This document shows positions 22,301 through 33,780 of a stretch of DNA of 64,000 nucleotides, piece after piece (positions within the stretch are counted from its first letter, which is position 1; each line of letters starts with the position of its first letter). This DNA comes from Hemibagrus wyckioides (Eukaryota; Chordata; Actinopteri; Siluriformes; Bagridae): contig NC_080710.1 of assembly GCF_019097595.1 (NCBI RefSeq), positions 4,770,780-4,834,779 of the forward strand. The letters are read 5' to 3'. The translations under genes and the position numbers were made by a program. The notes under the pieces were generated by a model that made no database searches, was not told the DNA's origin, and saw only the letters and a program-made list of their open reading frames with translations.

Positions 22301-24179
22301 CTTCCTGATCAATAGAGATCATCGCCATGGTACCTACCATAATGTGCAATTCTACATGGAGCATCTCCTAGAAGCAAAGCCTCATGATGCGTCTTCAACA
22401 GGTTCCTCAAGGTTCTCCAAGTGATTCTTGGTGAAGATTTCTGAGGTGTTTCTACAGGAAACTACCAGGGTTTCTTCTGATTCTATAGACCTCTAGGAGA
22501 TGATGTTCTTTATTACGAACATACACTATATATCCATCACTTCATACCTCTGTTGAAGGTCTGCATGCTCACACGCTCACGAGTGATTTAAACTCGACCC
22601 TGCTAGTCATTTTGGGTTCCTAGATCTAAGATAAGTACATACGGAGGACATTTTCCTGTAATCCTGCCTGAAACTTCCGACTAACTCTCTATTTGTTCCT
22701 TGCAGAAAGACTCAAGAACACGGCACAGGATGCCACAGACACCCAGGAATCGATCCATGTACTCGGTAAGCATGCACCTGATCATAACAGGACAAATATA
22801 AACATTTTTTATTAAAATTAAATAGTGCATATTTTCTGTCATTTGAAGAGTTGAAGAATTTACTGCAGAACAAGGAAAAAGAGCTCGAAGATAAAACTAT
22901 GGAGTTGGAGAGCATGTCTGGAGAACTGACCAGGATGATGAAGCTGCTACAAGACAGAGACACGGACGTGCGGAATTTAGCAAAAGAGCGAGACGAATGT
23001 TTGGAGCACATGACCAGAGAGATGGAAATGTGTTTCCGGGAGCTGGAGACACTGGGACAGAAGCTGCAGGAGAAGAACGCGCAGGTTCAGGAGCTTCGAG
23101 TCATTCTGCAAGAGAAAGAGAGGGAGCTGGAGGAGGAAAAGAAACACGGACATGTGATTACAGGTGAAATCTTTAAACATCCCAGATGTCTTTTTTTAAA
23201 TCAGTGTTAGGAAAATAACTCTGAATCGCTGATACACGTCCGCCTTAAGCTTATTCAGGCTTCAGGGCATTTTGTTGACACGTTTGTTGCATGACTGCTT
23301 GCAGAGAATCAAACGGCGGATGTTTCTCACGTCGTCCTGAGCAGAACATACCAAACCCCGAAGGAGCAGCTGAAAGAGATAGAGAGCTGGATTGCTAAAA
23401 AGAGAGAGGAGAGAAGACTGAAAGAAGAGGAGGAGAGGACAGAGGCTCTCGAGAAAGAGTTTCTCGATTACGTCTCGGCGGTGAAAGAGCTGATCGGAAA
23501 GAAATACGAGAAGATCGTGGCTTGGGCCAAGATGATGGCCGTGCTTCAGAAAAAGCTAGAGGTGGTAGAGACAGACGAGGAACGGCAGGCGCTGGAGATG
23601 CACCTGAAGGAAGCTTCTGAAATGCAAAGGCAAGGTGAGGAACAGATAGAGCAACTGACGGAAGGCATAGAGGAAAAGAGGAACGCCATCGAAGAGAAGC
23701 ACAAGAACGACATCGAGGAGATCAGGGAGAAATACAGCACCGTGTCCAAGATTGAAGCGGAAACTAACATCCTGAAAATCCTCCTTCCGGACATCCAGAC
23801 GTACTTTCAGACGAGAAACTCGGACGCTCGGGGAGAAAGACGAACGGCGGAGTACACGCACGTAGACGGGGTGGAAATCCGTTTAGAGAAGGAGATCCTG
23901 GAAACCGGGACGATTCCAGTCGAGGGAGAGGTTACCATAGAAACAGAAGTGGAAGCGGTGAGATCCGTTAAGAGCGGCCCGGAAATAAACAACAGCCGAG
24001 TTGTGAAGCTCGTGCGCAAAAACGTGACCTGGCAACTTGACGATCTGCCGAGCGAGGACGAAGGTACGGAAGACGTGAGCAACAAAATGGTGAACGGTGT
24101 GATAATCGGAGCGCGAGAAATGAACGAGCAGGAGGAGGCGTGGGAAGTTGAAACCGGTGAAGAGGACAACGCTCAGTAG
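19305..24179 (+). CDS. Ig V-set plus coiled-coil protein, unrecognised family
   Basis: Seven exons join in phase 1 throughout: 19305-19637, 20059-20085, 20617-20673, 20785-21117, 22706-22765, 22849-23163 and 23305-24179 (TAG), about 666 residues without a signal peptide. The first is a butyrophilin/MOG-like V-set (AYPGDDVTLSSHLSPE, VRWFRG, SPQDMGIYSCQVL). The usual first disulphide Cys is Ser here (TCT, 19373-19375); the second Cys is kept (19580-19582). Exons 3+4 and 5+6 are a duplicated pair of short linker exon plus heptad-rich helix (ELKKLLQQREKEL versus ELKNLLQNKEKEL, both ending LEEEKK). The last exon is a long charged coiled coil with an acidic C-terminus. I see no membrane segment. 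Exon 19305 begins in phase 1, as after a signal-peptide exon, but none was identified. Function is unknown; a fish-specific butyrophilin-like derivative is my guess. AATAAA at 24435-24440 may end the transcript. Confidence 0.75.
21519..21972 (+). mobile_element. Tc1-like relic, family A, 5'-truncated
   Basis: Matches the C-terminal third of the family A transposase through to the 3' terminus (cccaaaacttttggcaatat then agtg, followed by TA). It lies in the 1.6-kb intron of the Ig/coiled-coil gene and has several indels. Confidence 0.88.
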
Positions 24180-24594
24180 ACCTACTGAAACTGAAAACTT
24201 TTCACATAGTGATAGGCGTTAGATTTGCTAGCTCCAAGCTAGGTGGGTGTGGTCTAAGTAGAAGCAGTTACTGCAACTTTTGAAACTGATGCTAATCCAG
24301 TGATACAGACACAGGACAGTCTTTAGGATTACAGCAGGTACAGCATCCATGTCAGATTATTTCTTCAGCAGCAGGCAAGTCGTTCCAAGCAGCAGGTAAG
24401 ACAACAGGGCATCAGGATGTGTCGTGTGTCTAATAATAAACATTTTCGTACACTTCATTTTGCAGTCTTGTGTTCGGAGTGTGTGTGCGCGGTTTTTATT
24501 TCTCAACACTTATACAAACATCTACATCGGCATTGTCCAGTCGATTAAAAATCACATTATCACATTCTTTAGGGGAAACTTGAATCTTTAGGTT
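24180..24594. other. convergent 3' flanks of Ig/coiled-coil gene and gnptg
   Basis: About 415 bp between the stop codons of two convergent genes. A plus-strand AATAAA lies at 24435-24440. Nothing else is recognisable. Confidence 0.6.
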
Positions 24595-27500
24595 TTAAAG
24601 ATTATCCAGGATCCCTGCATCACCCCTGAGGCGCTGGTTCTGTGGCGCGATCGCAGGGACGGTCGGTCTTTCTGCAAAAGAGACGGGGCTTAATGTTAAA
24701 TCAGTGATAACTGAACCTGTTATCACTTATGTTATAGCAGCTCTGTTACGACCTCTCGTTTATCTCTGTCTTGAAGATCGTAACGTAAGAAAAATTAAAA
24801 TCCCAGCTTGTATTATGTAAAAACTTAAAAAGCGCTGAATAAATGTTCAATGGAACAGAACACAGAAACCATGTGCTGTACTTTTAATAATTCAGGACCT
24901 GGACAATGGTGTTACTCGAGTACTCATCATCACACGCTGTTTAGTAGCAGCCACAGCTGTTTTTTTATAAAACTGTTGTTATCAATAATTAAACTGTGTA
25001 GTCCGCATTTTAAAATACGCTATACTGTCAAAAGTTTTGGGACGTCTGCCTTTACATGAACATGAATGTAATATGGAGTTGTCCCACCCTTTACAGCTAT
25101 AACAGCTTCAACTCTTCTGGGAAGGATTTCCACAAGGTTTAGGAGTGTGTTTATGGGAATTTTTGACCTTTACTCTAGAAGGTCTGGCTCACAGTCTCCG
25201 CTCTAATTCATCCCAAAGGTGTTCTATGGGGTTGAGGTCAGGACTCTGTGAAGTTCCTCCACACCAAACTCACTCCATGTCTTTATGGACCTTGCTTTGT
25301 GCACTGGTGTGCAGTCATGTTGGAACAGGAAGGGGTCATCCCCAAACTGTTCCCAAAGTTGGGAGCATGAAATTGTCCAAAATGTCTTGGTATGAAGCTG
25401 AAGCATTAAGAGTTCCTTTCACTGGAACTAAGGGGTCGAGCCCAACCCCTGAATTCAATGATTTGGAGGCGTGTCCCAAAACTTTTGGCAATATAAGTGT
25501 ATCTTTATAAATAAAAAAAGTTATAAAGATTTGAAAATGTATTTTTTCTCATTTTATTAGTCAACCATCATCATGAGATCACCTTTTAATAACACTACAT
25601 AACATACACCAATCAGGCATAACATTATTACCACCTGCCTAATATTGTGTTGGTCTCCTTTTTGCTGCCAAAACAGCCCTGACCCGTCCTGCACTGTGTA
25701 TTCTGACCCCTTTCTAGCAGAACCAGCATTAACTTGAGCAGTTTGAGCAACAGTAGCTCGTCTGTTGGATCGGATCACACGGGTCAGCCTTCACTCCCCA
25801 CGTGCATCAATGAGCCTTGACCGCCCATGACCCTGTCGCCGGGTCACCACTGTTCCTTCCTTGGACCACTTTTGATAGATACTGACCACCGTGGACCAGG
25901 AACACCCCACAAGAGCTGCAGTTTTAGAGATGCTCTGATCCAGTGGTCTAGCCATCACAATTTGGTCCTTCATCAAACTCAAAGCTCAAATCCTTACGCT
26001 TGTCCATTTTTCCTGCTTCTAACACAACTTTGAGGACCAAATGTTCACTTGCTGCCTAATATATCCCACCCACTAACAGGTTAACAAGCACCTTTGAAAA
26101 CCACATCCAATCAGCTCCTTTGTTTACATTGAATCATGAATATTAATGAAAAATTTGTTTTTTCATTAATTTCAAAAATTACAGGTCATTGTTAGGGATC
26201 GACTCCGTTATCAGCTGTGGCTGCTATCTTTAGTGTTATTCTGTAACTGTGTGTGTGTGTGTGTGTGTCTCACCAGTGCCCACTTGGTATGAGATGTTGT
26301 GTTGGGTGAGCAGAGAACGCAGTCGCTCGATTTCAGCACGTTGCTTTTCAAATTCCTGTCAACACACACTTCATTATATTCCGTTCACACAAACACACGT
26401 GTCTTTCATGAGCACATACTATTAAACACACACACACACACACACTCGTACCTGTGTGCACTCTAGCAGGTTCTGATGTTTAGGACTGGATGTGTGTTGC
26501 TCCTGTTGAGCCGGCTGTTTAACTCGTTTCAGAAAGCCGGCCTCTTCAAAAACGTCCCTCAGCATTTTGCTGTAGCCCTGAAGACAAAAAAGGGGGGGAT
26601 TAAGACAAGAATGTGTGTGTGTGTGTGTGTCTGTGTGCGCGCGTGTTCACCTGTTCAGTGATGAGTTCTTCATATCGAGCCTGTTCAATCTCATCCCATT
26701 CTTTCTGCAATTTCTCGCTCAGCACTGGATACACTACACACACACACACACACACAGTCATTAAGATTAACCAACAACATAACTGCACCTTGTTCCGCTC
26801 CATCATTGCTCCAAAACAACCCCAAGTGTTTTACCCCCTGCTTTATACAATGGGAAAGGAAAAAAAACAACAAACCCAGCAGGGAGTGAGTGTGACACAC
26901 GAGTGGTGTCTCAAAAGTCAGAAAGTACACACACGTCTCTGGCTCGGACACTCGGGCAAGTCTGCTGCTGTTCCCGCACGTGAAAATGACCTGAAAGAGA
27001 ACATTCTGTCAGGTAAACTGTCTTTCTGATTCCAAACTAAACTGAGCTTAGGTTTGTTTCAAAGGGTGATGTTCATAGACGGACCTCTCCACACACACAC
27101 ACACACACACACCTTGGTCTGTCTGTTCATGCTCCCACAGGAGTCTCCTTCCCTCATCCACATGGCTGTGAAGGTATTATTCTCAATCTCCCACTCCTGC
27201 CAGATCCTACACACACACGCATTATTATTATTATTATTAACAAAAAATAAGGGAATATATCCCTTTGCTATTTTTACTATTCCAATTAGATTTGTGTGTG
27301 TGTGTGTGGGTGTGTGTGTGTACCCCAGTATTCCACTGTAGGCGTTCCACCTGAAGCTCTGCTCGTGCTGTGTCACGTTATGGAATGGACAGAAGTCATA
27401 CTTGTACCTAACCCACACAAGAAACAGATAAATCCACAACGCAATGCCACTGAGATTTTTATTCTGGACTTAACTGTTAGAACTTTACTGACATGGACTC

Positions 27501-27615
27501 TGTGTAGCTGAAGCATTTCCCTGCCAGTCGGAAGAGATGAGGAGGACCGGAGATGGGAGACGGAGAGACTCGGGCCTGCAGCTGGCTGCCCTGTGACAGG
27601 AGGTGATTATTCAAC

Positions 27616-27655
<40 letters not shown>

Positions 27656-28181
27656 TAAGAGTCATGATTTTATACACTATATTTCCAAAAGTTTTGAGAC
27701 ATCTGTCTGTCATTACATGCACATGAATGTAATATGGAGTTGTTCCGCCCTTTACAGCTATAACAGCTTCAACTCTTCTGGGAAGGCTTTCCACAAGGGA
27801 GAGGTTTAGGGTATCCAAGTGACCCATGCACAGCTGCATATGCAAATTACACCCTTGTATTTTTTTAATCATTTACCTTTGTATGTAAATGAGTAGCTGG
27901 TCACGTGACATACATTTATCGATCATGCTTAGTTATGGTCAATCAACTCACCCAAAGGTATTTGGTTCCTCCACTATTTTCATCTTCCCACCCACCACTA
28001 GTGCCACTGAAACAAAGTAGTGTTATTATTATTATTATTGTTGTTGTTGTTATTATTGACAAGATCCAACACCCTTATCAATAATAAACACAGACACAAA
28101 ACCGCTATATAGTGTCATTACAAAGGACTTACCAAAGCATGCCAGCAACGGCAAATGTTGTCGAATAAACACGTTAATCAT
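24595..28181 (-). CDS. gnptg: GlcNAc-1-phosphotransferase gamma subunit
   Basis: GNPTG is the Golgi/secreted subunit that helps the alpha/beta enzyme put the mannose-6-phosphate tag on lysosomal hydrolases. Ten exons in transcription order are 28181-28133, 28006-27952, 27615-27493, 27407-27324, 27206-27113, 26990-26876, 26733-26651, 26577-26452, 26355-26274 and 24671-24595, giving 295 residues (human is about 305). The first exon and a half encode a short hydrophobic signal peptide (LPLLACFVALVVG). The MRH (mannose-6-phosphate receptor homology) part follows: [50 protein letters not shown] and [15 protein letters not shown], with its cysteines kept. Then come a charged helix and the DMAP-interaction-like end ([25 protein letters not shown]). 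The 1.6-kb last intron contains two Tc1-like copies. The gene diverges from tsr3, as in human. Confidence 0.96.
25018..25499 (-). mobile_element. Tc1-like deletion derivative, family A, both termini
   Basis: Starts cgctatactgtcaaaagttt and ends aaaacttttggcaatataag plus tg, with TA on both sides. The 482-bp interior is the transposase C-terminal region in reverse, with most of the gene deleted. It lies in the last gnptg intron. Confidence 0.87.
25608..26080 (-). mobile_element. Tc1-like relic, family B copy 4
   Basis: Left terminus accaatcaggcataacatta matches family B; the right side stops at cccacccactaacagg without the terminal repeat. The minus strand 25982-25791 retains [20 protein letters not shown], the transposase DNA-binding N-terminus. 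It lies in the last gnptg intron, about 100 bp from a family A copy. Confidence 0.85.
27675..27803 (-). mobile_element. Tc1-like terminal fragment, family A
   Basis: Begins with the terminus cactatatttccaaaagttt after TA and continues into reversed transposase 3' sequence, ending abruptly near 27803. It lies in a gnptg intron, next to a (GA)n run at 27619-27650. Confidence 0.85.
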
Positions 28182-29047
28182 AACTTCCGGAATGTTGTTT
28201 GTTTTAATTAAATTAACCAAATTAATCAATCAATCAATCTATCTACATGATTTACAGGGCTTCCGCATCTGTTTTCAAGCGCGTGTCGCCATATTGAAGG
28301 TTGTTTTAATCATGTGACCCGAAGGTGCCTTCATTATCATGGTGAAGAAACGTTAAACAGTGTTGTGGAGTTTCGTTCAACTGAAGTGTTACAGCAGAGT
28401 TATGGGGGGATTCTTACACATTGGAGTTTAAACTGAATTGAATTAATCATTCTAAATCTTACCCTATTGTAAGAATTCATATAATATATATAAAGTACTA
28501 AAAGTAATTCGTATTTGAAATAATAACACGTATAACGAAATTGTTTCCACTACGGGCAACTCGAAAACACGTAGTCACAATAAATCCGACAAAATGTGAA
28601 GGAAGCATCAATTGGCCCTCTGCTTTGATGAAATTCAAAACAGATTACTATTTCCAACAATCGATATTATTAACATTTATATTAATGATAATCATAACAT
28701 AATAATGACCCGTTTGTGCGTTTATACTGCGTGTCAAATTTTCAGGACATTTTTTGTAACCACATAGAGGTCCTGATTTTGCGGACCAATCAGAATCCTG
28801 GCTCACATCCGGGTATTCCTGCTGTAAGGCGAGCGTCTCGGAGAGAGTAGCATGTTAGCATGTTACGTCACGTCAAGTGGTTTAAATCTGTTAGCTGACA
28901 TTTCTTAGCGTGTTGGGAGACGGAAACGTGACAGATTTCATTTGTAATAAAATTGAACACCGTTATTGTATGAGCGTTAGTGCATCATTAGGAAAAGTTA
29001 ATCTAATAACCGTGTAGTGTAACCGTCTCGTGAGGTTAGTGTTAGCA
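28182..29047. promoter_or_regulatory. shared gnptg/tsr3 divergent promoter region
   Basis: 866 bp separate the two start codons. On the minus strand ccggaagt (28183-28190), a core ETS-type site, touches the gnptg ATG. The tsr3 side contains cacatccggg near 28805 and a GC-richer stretch at 28800-28860, the likely tsr3 start area. A single bidirectional promoter is possible but the spacing also allows two. Confidence 0.45.
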
Positions 29048-31966
29048 ATGGGGCGCAAAAAACAGTTTCAGGCCGAGCGACAAGCCAACAGAGGCAAAGA
29101 CAAGAGACACAAAATGAAAGGAAAGTCTCTGGAAACTTTCACAGAAGAAATGCAGGAGGCTTTGGAAGGTGTGTGTGTGTGTCTGTGTGTGTGCGCGCGC
29201 GCACGAGCCGCTTGTGTGTCAGTGATGTGTGAGGTCTGTACAATATTTTGCTCATTAATCATTATCGTGATATCGAGCTTTGTGATACGGATTCTTACCG
29301 ATAATCGGTCTGAATTCTGTCACTTCCGCGGTAAAAAAAATATATAATTGTGTGATCCAAAAGCATTAAGTAAAGTGTAAATTAAATTTTCTTCTCAGGC
29401 TTGTCATGGTGTTATTTAGCATTTAAGTGAATGAAAATAGCTTACAAATGTAGTAAAAAGTGTGTGTGTGTGTGTGTTTCAGCGAGTAAAAGTGCAGAGT
29501 CCGAAGAGGCGGCAGTGTGTGTGAAGTTGCCGTGTCCTCTGGCCATGTGGGAACTGGGTCACTGCGACCCGAAGCGCTGTACCGGACGCAAACTGGCACG
29601 GAAAGGCCTGGTGCGCTGCCTCCGACTCAACCAGCGCTTTAACGGCCTCGTCCTCAGCCCCATGGGCACCAAATACGTTACACCAGCTGACAGGTGAGCT
29701 CTAGTGGAACCCATCACTAAACACCGCCATGAACCACTTGCTTTGTGCCAGATTCATCCTACAAGAATATCATGTTCACTAAACTGATCTGTGCCTTATC
29801 AGGGAGATTGTTGCCGAGGGCGGAATTGCGGTGATCGACTGTTCGTGGGCGCGGCTGGAGGACACGCCTTTCAGCAAGATGATTGGCTCACACCCGCGGC
29901 TGCTGCCTTATTTGGTGGCGGCAAATCCCGTGAACTATGGCAAGCCGTGCAAGCTGAGCTGTGTTGAGGCCTACGCAGCCACCTTCAGCATTGTAGGTAA
30001 TCAACTGCTCATTGTTTATTGTCCTAGAGGATCATACTCCCCTTTGTTTTATAATCCTTACGTCACAATACTCTTTTCTTAAAATTCCGTAATTGCACCA
30101 TATATAATACACTCACTAGCTATATTATCCTAAACGTGGATAGGTACTGACTCTAGTCGTTTTGTTGCTACACACAACACCTCACCTGTCAATCAAAGTG
30201 ATGCAGATAAAGGCTAGAAGATGAGCTTTAAATGCTAACATTGTGTGTGTGTGTGTGCGTGTGTGTTAGGTTTTCAGGACCTGGCTGTGCTCCTGCTAAG
30301 GAAGTTTAAGTGGGGTTTGGGTTTCCTCGAGCTGAATAAAACACTTCTACAGCAGTACGCCACCTGCAAATCAGAGGAGGAGCTGCTCACGGTGGAGAAA
30401 GAGTACCTCACCTCCACTCCCTCAGAGGAGGAAGAGTTAGGTAAGGCTTTTCATCATGGTCCATTAAGGATTTCCCCCGCAACACACTTTACCTCATAAC
30501 TCAGAAGAGCACAAACTTTACTGTGATGTACTTTCAATTAGGGCTGCACAATTAATCGATTTTCTAATTTCGATTATGATTATAGATGCCACGATTACGT
30601 AATCGTTCAAAGCTGTGATTACAAAAAAAAATCTACTTACATTATTCTGTGTGTTTAAGGGATGTTTATTGCGTTACGTTGTGAGGGGCGAATAAATACG
30701 CCGCTTCGCACCCCGTGACTAAAATACCTTACAGCCCTTGACCGTGACAGCAATAAAAAAAAAAGTCAGAAAATACAACAATCTTATTATTGAGATAGTA
30801 GACTAACTTCTAATATTTAATGTTAACACAGTTGATAAAAGTCGGCTAACAAATGTATGTTGTGTGAAAAAGGAGGCCCACTGTCTTTGATTCTGAAAAC
30901 TCCTGACATATAGGACCCTTTTGAATATTATTCCATACCCAAGACCTACAAAAGCCTTAAATGAAATCAGCCTAAAGATAGATCTAAATAAAATCTAAAC
31001 TGTTAAAGCGCCAAGACATTACAGTCTGAACCTCATGACTTTCTAATGCAGTATTTTAGTTAAAATACAGACATGACTTAGGTGAACAATGGACCAGAAC
31101 AGACTCCATCATTCAGCTGTTCTGTCTATTGATAAAGGAATTCTCAGCACTAGAAATACTAGTATGGTAACTGACCATCAAGTCTCTGAGATACTCTCTG
31201 ATTATTCCACCCTCAAAGAAATTGGATAGAAAAGTCACCAAAATAAAAAATATTTATATGTTATGAAATATGGCATGCAGTTGCTTCAAACAATGATATA
31301 AAACTATTCAAAACACCATTTAATGTAAATTGTGATAATCGTAATTAACAATCGCAATTACAATTTCAAGAGAATAATCGACAATTATGATTTTTGTCAT
31401 AATCGTGCAGCCCTACTTTTAATACCTTTTAATATTTGCAATTTTGAAAAGGACCATGGCAGAGCGCAGTGCCTTCTGGGAAATGTTCTGCTCAGGATAG
31501 GTTCATCTGGCAAAATGAGCAGTAAAATAAAGCACAAGTTGATGCAGGTGTTTAATATTTGCGTGTGTGTGTGTTTTGTCACAGATCCTTTTGATGTGGA
31601 CTCGGGGAGAGAGTGTATGAACCTCAACAGACCTCTCCGGTAGGAAGAAACACGTTACTATTCACTTACTGTGTTCAAATGCTTACTCTGCCCTTCGGTT
31701 CGAGTTTGTTGGCAACTGCTTCGGTGTTTCACTTGCTCTTAATAATATGATTGTTTTTATGGTTTCTGTTGTGATTCTTGTACACGATGCTCATTTTCTC
31801 AATGTTTTGCACACATAGAGTGGAAGAAGACGACATTGAAAGTGGCGAGGCGTCTGAAGAAGAAGAGGAGGAGGAATCTAAAGAAGAAGAGGAAGAGGAG
31901 GAGGAATCTGAAGAAGAAGAAGAGGAAGAAGAGTCTGAAGATGTGATAAAAGAGAAGCAGAAGTGA
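29048..31966 (+). CDS. tsr3: 18S rRNA aminocarboxypropyltransferase TSR3
   Basis: TSR3 moves the aminocarboxypropyl group of SAM onto the hypermodified pseudouridine of 18S rRNA during late 40S maturation. Six exons are 29048-29168, 29483-29693, 29803-29996, 30270-30440, 31585-31639 and 31819-31966, giving 299 residues. Seen are a basic N-terminus ([20 protein letters not shown]), [20 protein letters not shown] (N-terminal RLI-like region), [56 protein letters not shown] and [18 protein letters not shown], all typical. The C-terminal tail is about 35 residues almost wholly Glu/Ser, encoded by a purine-only run. The ATG lies in aatgggg context. The fourth intron contains a hAT-type element. 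Confidence 0.96.
30539..31415. mobile_element. hAT-like nonautonomous element with 8-bp TSD
   Basis: Termini tagggctgcacaattaatcg and, inverted, cataatcgtgcagccct plus a. Flanks are ctttcaat (30531-30538) and cttttaat (31416-31423), an 8-bp target duplication with one mismatch, the length expected for hAT transposons. The 877-bp interior has no transposase; subterminal aatcgtaatt-like inverted words recur near both ends. It is inserted in a tsr3 intron. Confidence 0.88.
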
Positions 31967-33597
31967 AGAAAAGGAGTCATGCTGAAATGCAAACACAAGT
32001 GTCTGTGTGCGTCCCAAACTGCTAGAGCTTGAGCAGAGCGGCTTTTAGATTCAGTGACTGGGAAGAGTGGTGAAGAAAAACCGTGTTTATGGAATGTGTA
32101 AGGTACAGGATGGAGTGTGTGTCGCTGGTGCATCACAGAGAATGATGTGCTGATTTTCAGCCTGAGGAGTGAGACAGAGGTAATGAATTAACACACAAGG
32201 CAGATCTGGAAAGTTCTAGAAAATGGTCATGCAAGTCTGTTTTAGACTCTTGAGTTGAACTGGAAATTCTTGACCTTTTATCAGTCTGTAATCTCTCTCT
32301 CCCTCACACACACACACACACACTGTCACACTGTCAGGTCAGAGAATTCCCAGTTTGCAACCCCAAGTCTTCTTGTCAGTACAAAAACTGCCACTTGTAT
32401 CAAACGTAATAAAATTAGCGTCTTTCAGGAAAACAGACATTCAGCATTCGGACAATTGTCTGATCACGCTGTGTTTAGGAATGAAGATCAGTCAGAGACT
32501 GGTGTCTTCAATCACTCTTACACTACCAGCTCTTTAAACAGCTGGAATCCTGTACTATAATGCAATTATATTTCTTTCTTAATAAAAAAAAGTATGTTTG
32601 CACTAAAAATGTGTTTGTTGGTGTTCACCTTGTTGTTGAATTCCCATTTTCCTGTAAATTCATGTGGTTTATTCCTCTTATACCACAGCAGTTTGTAAAC
32701 ACTTACAATTTCTATTTTTTCATCCCTTAGTAGTTGTTCTCCTCCATAAAAAGAGGATGTGTTATAGCAGACATGGCTTTCTCTTGGTTTGGTCAAGTAC
32801 CATGCGATGTTCTTGGGCACATCATCAGTGACGGAAACCTGGGGTCACTGTGTGTTTTTTTGGGGGAGTCTGTAATCATCAGACACCCTTTCTCATCTGA
32901 CCCGAGGCTGGGTGATCAGTGAATGCGGAACGGATCATGCGTCCTGATCCAAAGCCATTTTTAAAATTCCTCTGAGAAGCTAATTTGGTGCTTTCTTCAT
33001 TTATATCCAGAAAGTCTATGCCAGGGACCATGTCTGTCCTGAGGGTGCTGTCTGTGATGGCTTCTAGAAACTATCAGTAAGACAAAAAAAACAAAGTGCA
33101 AATAATTATGTTCTGAAAACTTTCCTGTATCTTTATATCTGAGTATTATGAAAAGCTGACATGGACACTACTTCCAGAAATGTTTAAAAATAATAATAAT
33201 TTACAGACACCCTTATCCTGAGCAAATTACATTTTCATACAGATGAACAATTAGAGGCCCTGGTGATTGCATTTTAGAGAAGCTAGGATTCGAACTCTCA
33301 ACCTTCTGATCAGTAGTCCAGTGCCTTAACCACTATACTATCACACTATAAAAAAAATCCACATTTTCTGACCAATCAGAGTTGAGAACTCAGCAGCGCG
33401 TATTCGGCTGCCTGAGTGTGTTTATCTTATAACTCGGCGGTAGAGGGCGCGCGCGAGCCCACCGCGTCCGCACCTCCGTGACTGCGGTAACGTTGTTGTG
33501 GAATGACGTCACGGCGGTGAAATGCAGGCGCAGCGGCGGCCATGACTGCGGGCTCTGTGATTATTTAATCCGGATTAAATACTGGCGGAAAACGTCC
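31967..33597 (+). other. tsr3 3' UTR and pdpk1 upstream region
   Basis: The tsr3 3' UTR probably runs to AATAAA at 32581-32586. A (CA)n run lies at 32307-32323. 33205-33350 is a degraded fish SINE-like segment. From about 33410 the DNA becomes GC- and CpG-rich, leading into pdpk1. No gene was seen. Confidence 0.5.
33205..33350. mobile_element. degraded SINE-like segment
   Basis: Contains acagacacccttatcctgag, aggattcgaactctcaacct and tccagtgccttaaccactat, words shared by a common interspersed fish SINE body. Matching fragments appear near 4833-4860 and 7574-7620. The exact family cannot be named without a library search. Confidence 0.5.
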
Positions 33598-33780
33598 ATG
33601 GCAAGAGCCACGAGTCAGATGGTGAGTATCAGCGCTGCGCTCCCGGCGCTGGCTCGAAGCCGCCTGTGCGCGCGACACGTACCGCGCCCGTTACACAGCC
33701 TTTCTCCTGCGGGGCCTTCGGTTGAGCCGCGGCGGCGGCGGCGGCGGCTAGGCAACTTAGCCTGCTTTGGGGCTAACCTT
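33410..33780 (+). promoter_or_regulatory. pdpk1: CpG-rich pdpk1 promoter / first exon
   Basis: Dense CpG including gcgcgcgcgag (33449-33459) and a (CGG)n run at 33730-33748, surrounding the first coding exon. This contrasts with the AT-rich surroundings and looks like a housekeeping CpG-island promoter. An in-frame upstream ATG exists at 33478, but the start at 33598 gives the family's usual MARxTSQ N-terminus. Confidence 0.65.

Noticed and set aside
23556..24169. Minus-strand frames of about 100-120 residues
   Set aside because: Antisense of the last Ig/coiled-coil exon, whose plus-strand frame has clear heptads and splice-phase support.
26613..27029. 138-residue plus-strand frame
   Set aside because: Antisense shadow of gnptg exons 26733-26651 and 26990-26876.
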